Below, in pieces: positions 1 through 9,432 of a DNA stretch of 64,000 bases. Under the pieces are notes generated by a model. It did no database searches. It saw only the letters and a list, made by a program, of their open reading frames with translations, and was not told where the DNA came from. Position numbers and translations under genes: made by a program. Position 1 is the stretch's first letter. The number at the start of each line of letters is the position of its first letter. The stretch is from CBDCVN01 sp965223585 (GTDB lineage Bacteria; Deinococcota; Deinococci; Deinococcales; Trueperaceae): NCBI GenBank assembly GCA_965223585.1, contig CBDCWW010000014.1, positions 434,001 to 498,000 on the forward strand, read 5' to 3'.

Positions 1-120
1 TTCCTTCTAGCTTAAATTATCTAAAGTTGTCATTGCTTAACTCGAGCCAAACATATAAATTTTTAGTGTAGCGAGGAGAACCATGAATAGCCACTGCATA
101 GAGCCACCTACAACAAGCTT

Positions 121-891
121 TTACTGTACTAGTAACCGTCCTTCATAATGAAAGATTCTTAGATTATTGTAGTTACGTAACTGGTCTATACGACTTGACA
201 AACTTGATTCACTATATATACCGCTAAATAAATCAGATCCATGAGAATAAGACCCATATCCCCCATGTCCATAGTGGGAAGATACTAAAATACCTATTAA
301 CTTGTGGTAGCCTCTAGGCTCAACAGCAAGTAGCTTATAGCGAGCTCCATGTTCTGGTATGCGGTAATTTCTACCGCTAGTAACAGGATAAGAGTAAGAA
401 GATCTAGTATTATAGTTAGGCAAAAGTTGCCTAACACTACCATTAGGGTCAACTACAAAGAGATAGAGATTTCCATGATCAACAGCAGTTAAGTTTAGAC
501 GTACATTCTCTCCAACATAATAAGTACTTAAACCTGAGCGATAGTCAGAACCTCGATCAAAATTAATAGGGTAAGTAGAGTAATAATCGGGATAGTCAGG
601 ATAATTTGGATAGTCAGGATAATTTGGATAGTCAGGATAATCGGGGTAAACATCTACAGGTGGTGGGTTAGGTACAGTAACAATGGTTCTAGGATAAACA
701 GTTGAAGGGTAATCTGAATTGTCTGGATAAGTGGGGTTTACAGGGGTAAGTACTACACCCTCGTCACCATAGGGTGGATAGTAATAGGGATCATTATAGT
801 TAGGAGTAGGATTAGTATAGGTGTAGCCATCAGCTATTGCTGCACCAGTGAAAAGTAATAAAGAAATTATAAAACAAAATATAGTTTTCAT
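121..891 (-). CDS. Secreted DUF4384-domain protein with Tyr-Pro-Asp repeat linker
   Basis: The start is the ATG at 891, because AAAGGA lies 5 bases upstream; the frame is open further upstream to 945 but those residues are not signal-like. The 256-residue product opens with a signal peptide (MKTIFCFIISLLLFTGAAIA). A Pro/Tyr/Asp-rich linker follows, with tandem YPDYPN units encoded by three 18-bp DNA repeats (590-643). The C-terminal half begins YYVGENVRLNLTA and contains LYLFVVDPNGSVRQLLPN, the usual look of DUF4384, a small beta-rich domain of secreted or envelope proteins whose role is not established. It is last in a minus-strand series of envelope genes. Domain call fairly sure; function unknown. 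Confidence 0.75.
   Translation of the reverse strand: MKTIFCFIISLLLFTGAAIADGYTYTNPTPNYNDPYYYPPYGDEGVVLTPVNPTYPDNSDYPSTVYPRTIVTVPNPPPVDVYPDYPDYPNYPDYPNYPDYPDYYSTYPINFDRGSDYRSGLSTYYVGENVRLNLTAVDHGNLYLFVVDPNGSVRQLLPNYNTRSSYSYPVTSGRNYRIPEHGARYKLLAVEPRGYHKLIGILVSSHYGHGGYGSYSHGSDLFSGIYSESSLSSRIDQLRNYNNLRIFHYEGRLLVQ
590..643. repeat. 18-bp tandem repeat, three units
   Basis: Units at 590-607, 608-625 and 626-643, the first two identical (GGATAGTCAGGATAATTT) and the third differing in its last two bases. They encode the YPDYPN linker repeats of the DUF4384 protein. The 18-bp length keeps the reading frame if copy number changes. Confidence 0.8.
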
Positions 892-1111
892 AAAAATCCT
901 TTCAGTTAATATATTAGAGGAATTTTTATTGTTTTCTATGAGCAATAATCCTTAACTATTTTCTCAGCAATTTACTTTAGTCTTAGACCTTGACAGCTTT
1001 AAGCTAGCCTGAATTGTCCATTAAAAGATGTAGCCCTTTGCATTTTATCCTTTCCCTTTACCTTTTCTCATTTCTAATTAATTTCATAATCTGAGTCATG
1101 TCAGAAAACAC

Positions 1112-2083
1112 CTAAGGATCAAGCTCAAAACTAGCTTGAATATTTTGACCTACCACCACATCATTGCTATCAAGATAGTAGGTAATAATATTACCTTGTA
1201 CTAGGTCACCATCTTTACTACTTTTAGCAGGGTTGCCAAGCAAAATAGCTAAACTAGCTTGCTCATCAAATTCTACAGTATCAGCCTCACTTACTCGTCC
1301 ATCAGACTCAATAGTAACGTTACCTTTAAGGATTGTAAGGTCTTCATCAACATTAAAGTCCATATTATCCGAGTTACCAGAAAGAGCTGGAGAATCCCCC
1401 TCAGCTTCACGTTCTAAGTTCACTGGCCCTTCCATATTACCAACCCCTGTGGCATTATCGTATAAAAACTTACTGCCTGTAATGGTACTACGCCCTTCTT
1501 CTACAGTAACGTCTGCAGTAGTAGTTGCTTGGACATTCTCAGGGCACCGTGTACTATCTGTGAAATCTAGAGTACCACCAAACATTTCTAGTGTTTCCTC
1601 TTCACCCTCTAATTCTGAATCAGCCTCTCCGTCTTCTTCAGGCACTGAGTTTGATTCTTCCCCATTTGATTCTATAGATTGATCTAGTGCTATATCTTCT
1701 TCAGGGCTCAAGTTTACTTCTGATTCTGACTCGAGCCCTGACTCCATCACAGACTCTTCTATATCTGATTCTACCTCTGACTCTGGCTCAGGTTCTGGTT
1801 CTTTCTCCTCTTTTTTCTCAGGTTTTTTTATGAAGGCTATGCTCGAGACAATCCTAGTTTCATTAACCAATGTTTCAACAAAAGCAGGTGTTGGTGCAAA
1901 GAAAGTGCTTAAACGAATTTCCTCATCACATTTAGGATTTAGCAAAATTGTGCGGGCACCATCAGCACGGGTACCATTTTGAATAACTCGAATGGTCTTA
2001 TCCTTACGCTCTATAGTAATTTGAGGGCGTGTATCACCTTGCTCTTGGCAAAAACTAAAACTTAACCAAGTGCTTCCCAACAT
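1112..2083 (-). CDS. LptA/OstA-like periplasmic protein with long acidic linker
   Basis: About 323 residues from the ATG at 2083. The C-terminal half has OstA/LptA-type beta repeats (ENVQATTTADVTVEEG, GVGNMEGPVNLEREAEG, LTILKGNVTIESDGRVSEAD), the fold that carries lipopolysaccharide-like lipids across the periplasm. A stretch around residues 85-165 is almost all Glu, Ser, Asp and Pro, which is unusual. The N-terminus is uncertain: no ribosome-binding sequence precedes the ATG, and the frame stays open to 2122, where it would read VRIKHFLLTLMLGSTWLSFS, a better signal peptide. That extension has no ATG, GTG or TTG, only an ATC at 2107 placed 8 bases after AAGGA. It follows the next OstA-like gene by 55 bases. 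Family call good, exact role unproven. Confidence 0.7.
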   Translation of the reverse strand: MLGSTWLSFSFCQEQGDTRPQITIERKDKTIRVIQNGTRADGARTILLNPKCDEEIRLSTFFAPTPAFVETLVNETRIVSSIAFIKKPEKKEEKEPEPEPESEVESDIEESVMESGLESESEVNLSPEEDIALDQSIESNGEESNSVPEEDGEADSELEGEEETLEMFGGTLDFTDSTRCPENVQATTTADVTVEEGRSTITGSKFLYDNATGVGNMEGPVNLEREAEGDSPALSGNSDNMDFNVDEDLTILKGNVTIESDGRVSEADTVEFDEQASLAILLGNPAKSSKDGDLVQGNIITYYLDSNDVVVGQNIQASFELDP

Positions 2084-2138
2084 TAAAGTTAATAAAAAAT
2101 GTTTGATCCTTACATTCCTTGCCTAAACCTTCTTAACT

Positions 2139-3206
2139 TTATTCTAAGCCCTCTTCAAAGATTTCTTCTTCTAAACTCTCTACTTCTCCTTCTAAAGCTG
2201 TTTCTGGGGTTACTGCAGCCTCTTCTACAAATTCTTCTGAAGCTTCTAGCTCACTAGTTGGGACTTCTGCTGCTAATTCACTAGTCAACATAAATTCAGT
2301 AGACTCAAATTCAGGTGGTACAGAATCATCCAAGAGTTCAATAACATCAATGTCAGTTAGATGCTCAATCCTTGCCCCAGAAACGGTAACTCCTTCTGCA
2401 GAATTAACAGATACAGCAGGATTACCAATAATTTCTGCTCTAGAAGACTCATCATCAAAAAATATAGTGTCACCACTACTAGTTATATCTCCATCAATAA
2501 GAACAACACTACCCGTAGCAAAAAGCTTATCATCCTCGGTCAGTACCCGCATAACATCTGATTGAATAATAAGTTCGCCATCCTCATCTTGCCTTGTTGC
2601 CATTACTTGTCCTGTTTCACTGATAAGTTTGGCTAAGTCACGATCCTCTTCAAAAGTCATTTCATCAGCTTGGGCATTTTGTGAACCATTTATGAGAGTT
2701 ACATTACCTTGACTAACGCTGACATCAGTATCCACATCGAAAGTAGCTGTTTCAGCAGTAATTTCTGCAGGGTCCTCACTACTTTCCTTAGGCTCTATTA
2801 CAATATTTACTAAGCCAGTTTCTTCTCTAAGGACTCCAAGACCTGTTTGCTCACTATAAACAATTTCGCTACCTTTAGCTGTTAAACGTCCCCTAGTTAC
2901 CCTAACGCCACTTGTAAAAATAGCATCCCTTTGCCCCTCAGCTTCACTAATTAATACACCTTCAGGAGCACTAAGTTGTGCACTTTGTCCATAAATACTC
3001 AAATTAGAAACAGTTGCAATCAAACCTTCGGGATTAGGGTGGCTATATTGATAAGGTCCGTAACGTAAATCGGGAGCATTGCGATTACCACCATCGTAGG
3101 TAATAGTAATGATGCGCTTACTGACATCAGTTTCTTGGGCTAAGCAAAAGATTAATAAAGATAAGGTTATAAAACCTATAAGACTTGAATTTAATTTTAA
3201 CTCCAT
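2139..3206 (-). CDS. LptA/OstA-like periplasmic protein
   Basis: 355 residues, with AAGGAG 7 bases before the ATG at 3206 and a signal peptide ending near CLAQ. The body is a run of OstA/LptA beta repeats, each with the pattern 'seen in a layer, then a value' (LIATVSNLSIYGQSAQLSAP, AEITAETATFDVDTDVSVSQ, KLFATGSVVLIDGDITSSGD, AEIIGNPAVSVNS), typical of beta-jellyroll bridge proteins of LPS transport. The last 60 residues are Glu-rich and probably disordered. It sits between an LptC-like gene upstream and a second OstA-like gene downstream, so the three probably form an envelope-lipid transport set. No LptB, LptF or LptG is in the window. Confidence 0.75.
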   Translation of the reverse strand: MELKLNSSLIGFITLSLLIFCLAQETDVSKRIITITYDGGNRNAPDLRYGPYQYSHPNPEGLIATVSNLSIYGQSAQLSAPEGVLISEAEGQRDAIFTSGVRVTRGRLTAKGSEIVYSEQTGLGVLREETGLVNIVIEPKESSEDPAEITAETATFDVDTDVSVSQGNVTLINGSQNAQADEMTFEEDRDLAKLISETGQVMATRQDEDGELIIQSDVMRVLTEDDKLFATGSVVLIDGDITSSGDTIFFDDESSRAEIIGNPAVSVNSAEGVTVSGARIEHLTDIDVIELLDDSVPPEFESTEFMLTSELAAEVPTSELEASEEFVEEAAVTPETALEGEVESLEEEIFEEGLE

Positions 3207-3384
3207 AATTAACTCCTTGAAATTTTTTGTAGTTTGCTCGAGTTTTGCCTATGTACTAAGTATTATAAAGCAAGAAAGTATAAATTGAAACACTTGCCAG
3301 ACTTAATTTCCATAAAAACTACACTCCTAATATATTGTAATATTTTTTAAGGCTTTGTCCAAAAGTTCTATATATCTGATTCGT

Positions 3385-3936
3385 TTAATGTTCGTCAATA
3401 AAACTGTTGTGGCCTATAGTACCGGGGCCACCTGCCTCAAATTCAGTAAGATCAAAGTTCATCCGCACATTTTCATCACGGCTTTCGCTAATACCATCAC
3501 CACGATATAGTAGAAGTGGTACTTCAAACTTACCAACATTTTGGTCAATAAGCACCTGTCTATACTCGCTTGCATGCATATCCAAATCCCAATTAGCATT
3601 ATTGATATGCACATAAATGAGATCACCACGTAAGTTATCAGCTTGGTCAATGGTAACTCTATCCGACGTTAAAGTAAAATCAACCTCATCATTTACTACT
3701 CTTTTACCATCACTCAAATCGAAAAGTTCTGACTCACGTGTATCAGGCTCATATAGTATTTTTTGTGCTTTAAAACTCCATGTGGCTTCAGGATCAGCAC
3801 TAGGATATAAAGTAAGTTTTGACTCACTTAGCTCAATAAAGGTATTAGGAAAAACCTTTACCTTTTCAGGACTAAAAGCTAAAGCAATAAGTAAAACTAT
3901 AACAACAGTAAAAGCAACAAGGGCAAGCCTTAACAT
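3385..3936 (-). CDS. LptC-like single-span membrane protein
   Basis: 183 residues from the ATG at 3936; a TTG at 3945 is the alternative, and neither has a strong ribosome-binding site. One N-terminal membrane segment (LRLALVAFTVVIVLLIALAF) is followed by a periplasmic domain of about 155 residues in which LPSADPEATWSFKAQKILYE and FTLTSDRVTIDQADNLRG resemble LptC and its relatives. In known systems LptC passes lipid from the inner-membrane ABC transporter to LptA. Here it is first in the minus-strand series LptC-like, OstA-like, OstA-like, DUF4384, which supports the call. Sequence similarity in this family is weak, so the assignment rests on topology plus neighbours. Confidence 0.6.
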   Translation of the reverse strand: MLRLALVAFTVVIVLLIALAFSPEKVKVFPNTFIELSESKLTLYPSADPEATWSFKAQKILYEPDTRESELFDLSDGKRVVNDEVDFTLTSDRVTIDQADNLRGDLIYVHINNANWDLDMHASEYRQVLIDQNVGKFEVPLLLYRGDGISESRDENVRMNFDLTEFEAGGPGTIGHNSFIDEH

Positions 3937-4040
3937 AACTATCAATTATTGCTTGGTTGTACTATGAGTAGGGTGACAAATCATTAATAGTGATAGAGTA
4001 TTAAACGAATGCCTATTTGTAGGCCTTGAAGAAAAATACT

Positions 4041-4898
4041 ATGAACCTCACTCAATTTGCCCTCTTATCACTTCTAAGTGCTTTATTCGCTTCGGCATTT
4101 CTTTTTATACGTTTGTTGGCACCAGTTTTTGGCCCCTTTATGCTTATGGATTTAAGGGTCTGGCTGGCAGCAGCTTTACTTTTTCTTTGGGCCTTCTTAA
4201 GCAAACAACCTCTCAACTTTAGCAAAGCTTGGTACAATTGGCTCCTGTTAGGTGCTCTTAATGCAGCAATTCCCTACACCCTTATTGCTTTTGCCGAGTT
4301 GCAAGTAAGCTCTGCACTAGCTGCTATTTTAATGTCTACTATTCCTCTCTTTACTGCTGTTGCGGCTTTCTTCTTTATGGAAGAATCCCTTACTGCTAGG
4401 AAAGTAACTGGTCTTTTGCTGGGCCTATTTGGAGTAGTGGTTTTAAGTGGCTGGAACCCGCAGGGGTTAGATTCTTCTAGCTTGCTCGCTATACTAGCAC
4501 TTTTACTTTCAGCATTATCTTATGGACTAGGTGGAGTTTATGCAGCAATGCACTTCAAAAACACCTCGCCTTTAAGCATAACCATTGGCAACTTTCTAGC
4601 TGCTGGTATTTTGTTACTACCATTTGCTATTGCTAATCCACCCCAACAACAGCTTTCAACCTTTGCTATATTAACTCTGCTAGCAATGGTGCTTATACCT
4701 ACAGCCATAGCCTTTACATTAGATTTTCATTTACTTAAAAAAGTTGGTCCTACACGCTTAAGCCTTATTGCTTATCTAATACCTGTGTTTGGGGCAATTT
4801 TTGGTAGGGTTTTTCTATCTGAAGAACTAAGTTTTGGGGTACTTTTAGGCTTTGTAATTATCCTGTTTAGTGTTGCTCTCGTTACTGAAACCAAGTAG
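4041..4898 (+). CDS. DMT-superfamily (EamA) transporter
   Basis: 285 residues from the ATG at 4041, preceded by GAAGA; a TTG at 4026 would add five residues. Ten hydrophobic segments arranged as two five-helix halves, each an EamA domain; the second begins near residue 145. ALLSALFASAFLFIRLLAP and the conserved end of half one (LMSTIPLFTAVAAFFFMEE) are typical. The family exports or imports small metabolites, most often amino acids, purines or sugars; substrate cannot be inferred here. It is monocistronic, divergent from the LptC-like gene and convergent with the RCC1 gene. Confidence 0.85.
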   Translation: MNLTQFALLSLLSALFASAFLFIRLLAPVFGPFMLMDLRVWLAAALLFLWAFLSKQPLNFSKAWYNWLLLGALNAAIPYTLIAFAELQVSSALAAILMSTIPLFTAVAAFFFMEESLTARKVTGLLLGLFGVVVLSGWNPQGLDSSSLLAILALLLSALSYGLGGVYAAMHFKNTSPLSITIGNFLAAGILLLPFAIANPPQQQLSTFAILTLLAMVLIPTAIAFTLDFHLLKKVGPTRLSLIAYLIPVFGAIFGRVFLSEELSFGVLLGFVIILFSVALVTETK

Positions 4899-4981
4899 CG
4901 GTATTGGAAAGCGCCTGCTGCAATTGGGTTTTAAATGTTAATAGGTAGTATAAAAATCCTAGATCTGCCTCCTAAAAGCAC

Positions 4982-5014
4982 AAACCTCCGAGGTTTTGAA
5001 AACCTCGGAGGTTT
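4982..5014. terminator. CCTCCGAGG hairpin, copy 1
   Basis: AAACCTCCGAGGTTTT, a single G, then the exact reverse complement. It lies between two convergent genes and could end transcription from both. The same stem occurs at 16417-16445 (arms swapped) and 25237-25269, so it is a dispersed family rather than a one-off terminator. Confidence 0.7.
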
Positions 5015-5081
5015 CTTGGAAAAAAACTTTCTTAGACACCCATAGTTTTACGATTAATCCCAACAAGGGGTATATACAGAA

Positions 5082-7679
5082 CTAGGGAAGTTCATAAAAA
5101 TAAGAATTACCCTTACCTTCAATATATGGAGTAAATACTACAAGGTAAGTAATACCCTTACCATCTGAAGCAAACGCCACATTAGTGCCTAGTTGTTCAC
5201 CTTCTTTGCCAACAGCAGCATGACCTGAAACATTGCCGTTTGATTCAAGTACATATGCACGACCTGTATTCTCTTGCCAACCCGGTGCACCTACCAGAAT
5301 CTGTGCCTTTTCTTTGCTTGTGTAGCTAGCAATAGCAAAGCCAAAATGCTCACTTTCTTCTTGCCCTTGCTTATTCCACAGCTCTTTACCTGTGGTGCTA
5401 ATAGCTCTTATTTCACCTTTTCCATCATTTGCCTCAGGTGCACCAATTAGTAAATCAGACAGACCATCGTTGTCAATGTCAACAGATTTAAGGGCGTAAC
5501 CAAACTGTTCGCCTTTATTATGACCATTAGCTAACCTTTGCAAACCACCACTACTGTAAGCAATATAAACGTTACCCTTATTACTTTCAGCATAAGGGGC
5601 ACCAATACCTAATTCTGGAGCACCATCTTTGTCAAGATCTTCTAGGGCAGTTAAAACAAGTCCAAAACCATCCTCGCCTTCACCACTAAAACTATTCTCA
5701 ACTTCAAGATTACTATTGACTATGTAAACTGAGTCACCCCCTAAAGCACCTACTGCTAAAGTATTTTCATCTAGCAAAGTTAAGCTAGAACCTAACATTT
5801 CATCAGGAGAATTTCCTTCAAGGCGATTTATCTCCTCACCAGTACTTCCAGAAATTATTGTTATAGCCCCTGCTCTATCGTTAGCTAGAGGAGCTGCTAT
5901 AACTATTTCGCCTATACCATCACCATCAATATCAGGTAAAATTTGTGCTGCGTAACCAAAACCATCTTCTTCACTAAAGCCATAATCATTTGCTCCAATA
6001 ACTAGCAAAGGCTTGTTAAAGTCCTTATCGAAAATAGTTAAGAAAGGCAAAGGTGGTGGGCAATCAAACTCTCCACAAATAGAGCCAAGGTCAGGCATTA
6101 CACCCTCAATAAATGCTCTAATTCTGGGGTCACCTAATCTAGGATCAAAAGTTATGAGGCGTCCCTTTCTATCCAATATAGGGTCAAGTGGCCTTACTGC
6201 ACACCAGACATTGGGATCTAAATCATTAACATCAAATTTTCTATTGCAACCATCACCATCAGCGTCATTGTCACATACATCACCTATACCGTCACCGTCA
6301 AAATCATTTTGGTTAGTATTGGCGTGGTGCGGGCAATTATCAACACCATCATTAATAGTGTCATTATCACTATCAGGGTCACAAGGATCTGTACCAAGGG
6401 CAAGTTCATCCTCATTCAATAAGCCATCATTATCAGAATCGATGTGTGCATCAGGAGTAAAGACATCTAAGCAAGTGTTTCGATACTCTACACCATTGCT
6501 AATGCCATCCCCATCAAAATCTGTATTGGTGGTATTACAAGGTAAACTAGTAGCCCTTTGGGGAGCGCTCGAGTGATAGTTAGGATTACCATCAGCTAAT
6601 TGACCGCTATAACTCTCACCCCAACTCCACAAGCTGCAATCTTCTAACAAGGCTAGTGAATAAAATGATCCTGTTGCCATAGTAGCGACATTACGAATAA
6701 CGGGTATTTGAATAGGGGTCAAATGTAGATTTTGACTACCACCACCAAGTTGGCCTTCATCATTACTACCCCAACCCCAAAGGGTACCATCATTTTTGAG
6801 TGCTAGCACATGTCTGTAGGAACTAGTAATAGCCTTTACATCACTAAGGCCAATTGCTTGGACTGGGCTCGAGCGATAAACAGTAGTCCCATCACCAAGT
6901 TGACCTAGTGAATTTGCACCCCAAGACCAAACCGTACCATCTGCACGCAAAGCATTATAATGAAAGTGCTCAGGGTCTTCAGCATTAAAAGTCTGTCCTG
7001 TAGCAATGTCAATAACGCTATTTAAATTGGGCACTTGAGAAAGAGTATTTCCAGCACGCCATTGCCAAACTGTACCATCAGCTTTTAAAGCTAAGGAATT
7101 AAGTCGATTAGCTACCACAACCTCTACATTCGTAAGCGTATTTACTTGGACAGGCTGAAGGTTAAGATCAAAACCCCATTGCCACAAAGTGCCATCAGTT
7201 TTTATAGCTAAAGAATGATACCAACCTACAGCTATGGCTTTTACATTGCTTAGTCCTATTACTTGCACAGGAATAGATCTATGTTGCTTAGTGCCGTCAC
7301 CAAGTTGTCCATAGTTATTATCACCCCAAGCCCATACCGTACCATCATTTTTAAGGATTAAAGAATGAGCATAACCTGCAGCAACAGCTTTTATGTTGCT
7401 TAAGTTAGGCAAGTGTGTTGGGCTAGGATAAATAGCATTAACTGTACCTAAGCCAAGAAGTCTTCCCAAACTATCAAAACCCCAGCCAAGTATCTTATTA
7501 TTTTTGTCTACAAAAAGTGCATGATCCCAATTAGTACTAAGAAGGTTAGTTTGTTGAGCTGAGTTGAGGGTTGCATGATCTTTATCTTGAGGCTCATTAC
7601 TTTGCTGTGGAGAACTAACCCCACAGCTAGTAACTAAGAACAAAACAACAATTAAGTTTAAAAGAGTTTGAATTCTCAT
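5082..7679 (-). CDS. Lipoprotein with RCC1, thrombospondin type 3 and FG-GAP repeats
   Basis: 865 residues, with GGGAGGAAG just before the ATG. The signal peptide ends in the lipobox VTSCG (Cys19), predicting a lipid-anchored surface or periplasmic protein. Residues 35-380 are RCC1 propeller repeats (VWAWGDNNYGQLGDGT, WGSNDEGQLGGG). Residues 385-480 are thrombospondin type 3 calcium-binding repeats (DFDGDGISNGVEY, DSDNDGLLNEDELALGTDPC, CPHHANTNQNDFDGDGIGDV). Residues 560-865 are FG-GAP repeats (DGFGYAAQILPDIDGDGIGE) of a second propeller. It is 13 bases downstream of the SBBP gene at 9276 and probably cotranscribed. Paralogous over its length to 11516-14191. Likely an extracellular binding protein; ligand unknown. 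Confidence 0.85.
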   Translation of the reverse strand: MRIQTLLNLIVVLFLVTSCGVSSPQQSNEPQDKDHATLNSAQQTNLLSTNWDHALFVDKNNKILGWGFDSLGRLLGLGTVNAIYPSPTHLPNLSNIKAVAAGYAHSLILKNDGTVWAWGDNNYGQLGDGTKQHRSIPVQVIGLSNVKAIAVGWYHSLAIKTDGTLWQWGFDLNLQPVQVNTLTNVEVVVANRLNSLALKADGTVWQWRAGNTLSQVPNLNSVIDIATGQTFNAEDPEHFHYNALRADGTVWSWGANSLGQLGDGTTVYRSSPVQAIGLSDVKAITSSYRHVLALKNDGTLWGWGSNDEGQLGGGSQNLHLTPIQIPVIRNVATMATGSFYSLALLEDCSLWSWGESYSGQLADGNPNYHSSAPQRATSLPCNTTNTDFDGDGISNGVEYRNTCLDVFTPDAHIDSDNDGLLNEDELALGTDPCDPDSDNDTINDGVDNCPHHANTNQNDFDGDGIGDVCDNDADGDGCNRKFDVNDLDPNVWCAVRPLDPILDRKGRLITFDPRLGDPRIRAFIEGVMPDLGSICGEFDCPPPLPFLTIFDKDFNKPLLVIGANDYGFSEEDGFGYAAQILPDIDGDGIGEIVIAAPLANDRAGAITIISGSTGEEINRLEGNSPDEMLGSSLTLLDENTLAVGALGGDSVYIVNSNLEVENSFSGEGEDGFGLVLTALEDLDKDGAPELGIGAPYAESNKGNVYIAYSSGGLQRLANGHNKGEQFGYALKSVDIDNDGLSDLLIGAPEANDGKGEIRAISTTGKELWNKQGQEESEHFGFAIASYTSKEKAQILVGAPGWQENTGRAYVLESNGNVSGHAAVGKEGEQLGTNVAFASDGKGITYLVVFTPYIEGKGNSYFYELP

Positions 7680-7692
7680 TTGCTTCCTCCCT

Positions 7693-9276
7693 TCAAGGAA
7701 CCCTTATTAAAAAAGCATTGTTAGGCTCACGGCTATTAGGAAAATTCCATGTAAATCCCGCTATTATTGCCTCGTGAGAGCTATTTACAGCTACGGATAC
7801 TGCTCTATCCATAATTGCTGTGCCATATTGACTATTAGAAAGATTTTGTCCATGAGTGGTAAATTTGCTTAGAAAAGCATCTTCTTTACCAACATTAGTT
7901 TTGGCAAGATCACCATCTGTCCAACCAGTTACATATACCTCACCAAAGCTATTAATAGCTACCCCTCGAGCTTCATCATTCCTAACAGTACCAAACTGTT
8001 TTGTCCATGTTACATAGCCTGAGGACATTTGATATTTACGCAAATAAGCATCTCGTCCACCAAGGTTTTGTTCACTAAGGCTGCCATTGGTGTCTCCCAC
8101 TACGAATACACTGCCATAGTTATCAAATACTATGTCGTTAGCATTTGCAGTTCCACAGTTATTGCGGTTGGTGGTATATTGATCGGTCCAAATGATATTA
8201 CCAGCAATATCGTATTTTCGTACAAAAGCACTAAAGCACTTAAGTCCTAAGTTCTTGAGTTCACCAGCAACACCAGCGACATAAGCATCACCAGAACCAT
8301 CAACACTAACTGCATAAATAGAATCTAAACGAAGTGTTGAAACCTTCTTCTCCCAAATTTTCTGCCCACCCGAAGTGTATTTACGAATAAAAGCATCAGG
8401 ATAACCATCAGCATCAGTTCCACCACTGCCTACCACATAAAAGAAACTATCATCTGGACTAATTGCTATATCACCAGCACCATAGTACTTTCCAACAAGA
8501 CCAAATTGCCTAGTCCATATTTGGTTTCCATTAGCATCATACTTACGAACAAAAGCATCAGCTATAGTGCCACCGGGAACTGGTGAGGCTACTGCTCCAT
8601 AGGTTACTCCAACCACATAAACGTTGCCATTTCCATCGACTGCTACAGAGTTAGCTGAGTCGTATTTGGCGCTACCAAACTGCTTGGCCCAGACGGTGTT
8701 GCCTGCAGCACTATACTTACAAACAAAAGCGTCTTTGTCACCAGCATTACGAGCGACAAAGTGCCCTTCTGTATAACCTACTATGTAGCTCATATCTGCT
8801 TCATCTACAAAGACCTCTCGAGCTACATCTGGCTTTGCAGTACCAAATTGTTTAATATCAGGCGAATTGATGAGTATAGGACCACGTAACCAAGGTGAGC
8901 AAGCCTCGTGAATCATTATGGTCTTAAACAATTTATACATTTCATCAAAAAGCTTTAGACCACGGTATTCAATTTCTAGTAGGGTTGCATGAAGAAAGAT
9001 TACCTCTTCATCTTTTGAAGCGAAACTGAACTCTTTATCAGGCTTTACAGCCTTAGCCAATTTACTAAACTGGTTTATTAATTGCTCGTCCTTGTACTGC
9101 ATTACTTTTGCTATGTAACCATCTAAAGATTCCTTTGAATCTAAATCCTTTTTTAGGGATATTTCTTCAGTAGTTATTTCTTCAGTATCAATTTGCTTGG
9201 GTGTGGTATTAGTAGAGCAAGCTGATATAAAAATTATGACTAATAAAAACAGTTGTTTAACAAGCTTATGAAACAT
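7693..9276 (-). CDS. SBBP-repeat beta-propeller lipoprotein
   Basis: 527 residues; AAAGGAGAT precedes the ATG. The signal peptide carries the lipobox ISAC. Residues 20-140 form a charged, mostly helical region with no recognised domain. From about 145 to the end there are seven or so SBBP repeats, each 'A.DVA..V.VD..GN.YVVG.T.G' then 'G..DAF..KY...G...W..QFG', a beta-propeller common in secreted bacterial proteins. It heads a two-gene unit with the RCC1 protein downstream. Its upstream region resembles those of the lipoprotein genes starting at 11112 and 14191. Confidence 0.85.
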   Translation of the reverse strand: MFHKLVKQLFLLVIIFISACSTNTTPKQIDTEEITTEEISLKKDLDSKESLDGYIAKVMQYKDEQLINQFSKLAKAVKPDKEFSFASKDEEVIFLHATLLEIEYRGLKLFDEMYKLFKTIMIHEACSPWLRGPILINSPDIKQFGTAKPDVAREVFVDEADMSYIVGYTEGHFVARNAGDKDAFVCKYSAAGNTVWAKQFGSAKYDSANSVAVDGNGNVYVVGVTYGAVASPVPGGTIADAFVRKYDANGNQIWTRQFGLVGKYYGAGDIAISPDDSFFYVVGSGGTDADGYPDAFIRKYTSGGQKIWEKKVSTLRLDSIYAVSVDGSGDAYVAGVAGELKNLGLKCFSAFVRKYDIAGNIIWTDQYTTNRNNCGTANANDIVFDNYGSVFVVGDTNGSLSEQNLGGRDAYLRKYQMSSGYVTWTKQFGTVRNDEARGVAINSFGEVYVTGWTDGDLAKTNVGKEDAFLSKFTTHGQNLSNSQYGTAIMDRAVSVAVNSSHEAIIAGFTWNFPNSREPNNAFLIRVP

Positions 9277-9432
9277 TACTATCTCCTTTGCTCAGTATGA
9301 ATTTGCTTGAATTTAAAAGCTTTCTGAGCTGGTAATATAAACACCTTCATTCAGTAAGCACTAAGCTAATGCCTACTAAAACAAGGTTATTAGCTACCTG
9401 TTTCATGCCTGTTACAGTTTTTAAACTAATGG
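9277..9432 (-). promoter_or_regulatory. Upstream region shared by lipoprotein genes, copy 1
   Basis: Diverged copy of a block found also at 11113-11310 and 14192-14388. Conserved points are the AATTTGCTT stretch next to the ribosome-binding site, GAGCT near 9332, and the near-palindrome CTGTTACAG at 9409-9417 beside TTTCAT. Repeated conservation of the leader as well as the gene suggests a shared promoter or operator; the regulator is unknown. Confidence 0.5.

Noticed and set aside
83..148. 21-codon plus-strand ORF with GAGGAGAACC before its ATG
   Set aside because: It ends inside the antisense 3' end of the DUF4384 gene, has no recognisable product and could easily be chance.
1233..1682. 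Open frame opposite the OstA-like gene
   Set aside because: Ser/Pro-rich translation is the antisense image of the acidic linker; the minus-strand gene has clear domains.
6013..6576. Long open frame opposite the RCC1 lipoprotein
   Set aside because: Antisense to the thrombospondin type 3 repeats; composition follows from Asp codons on the other strand.
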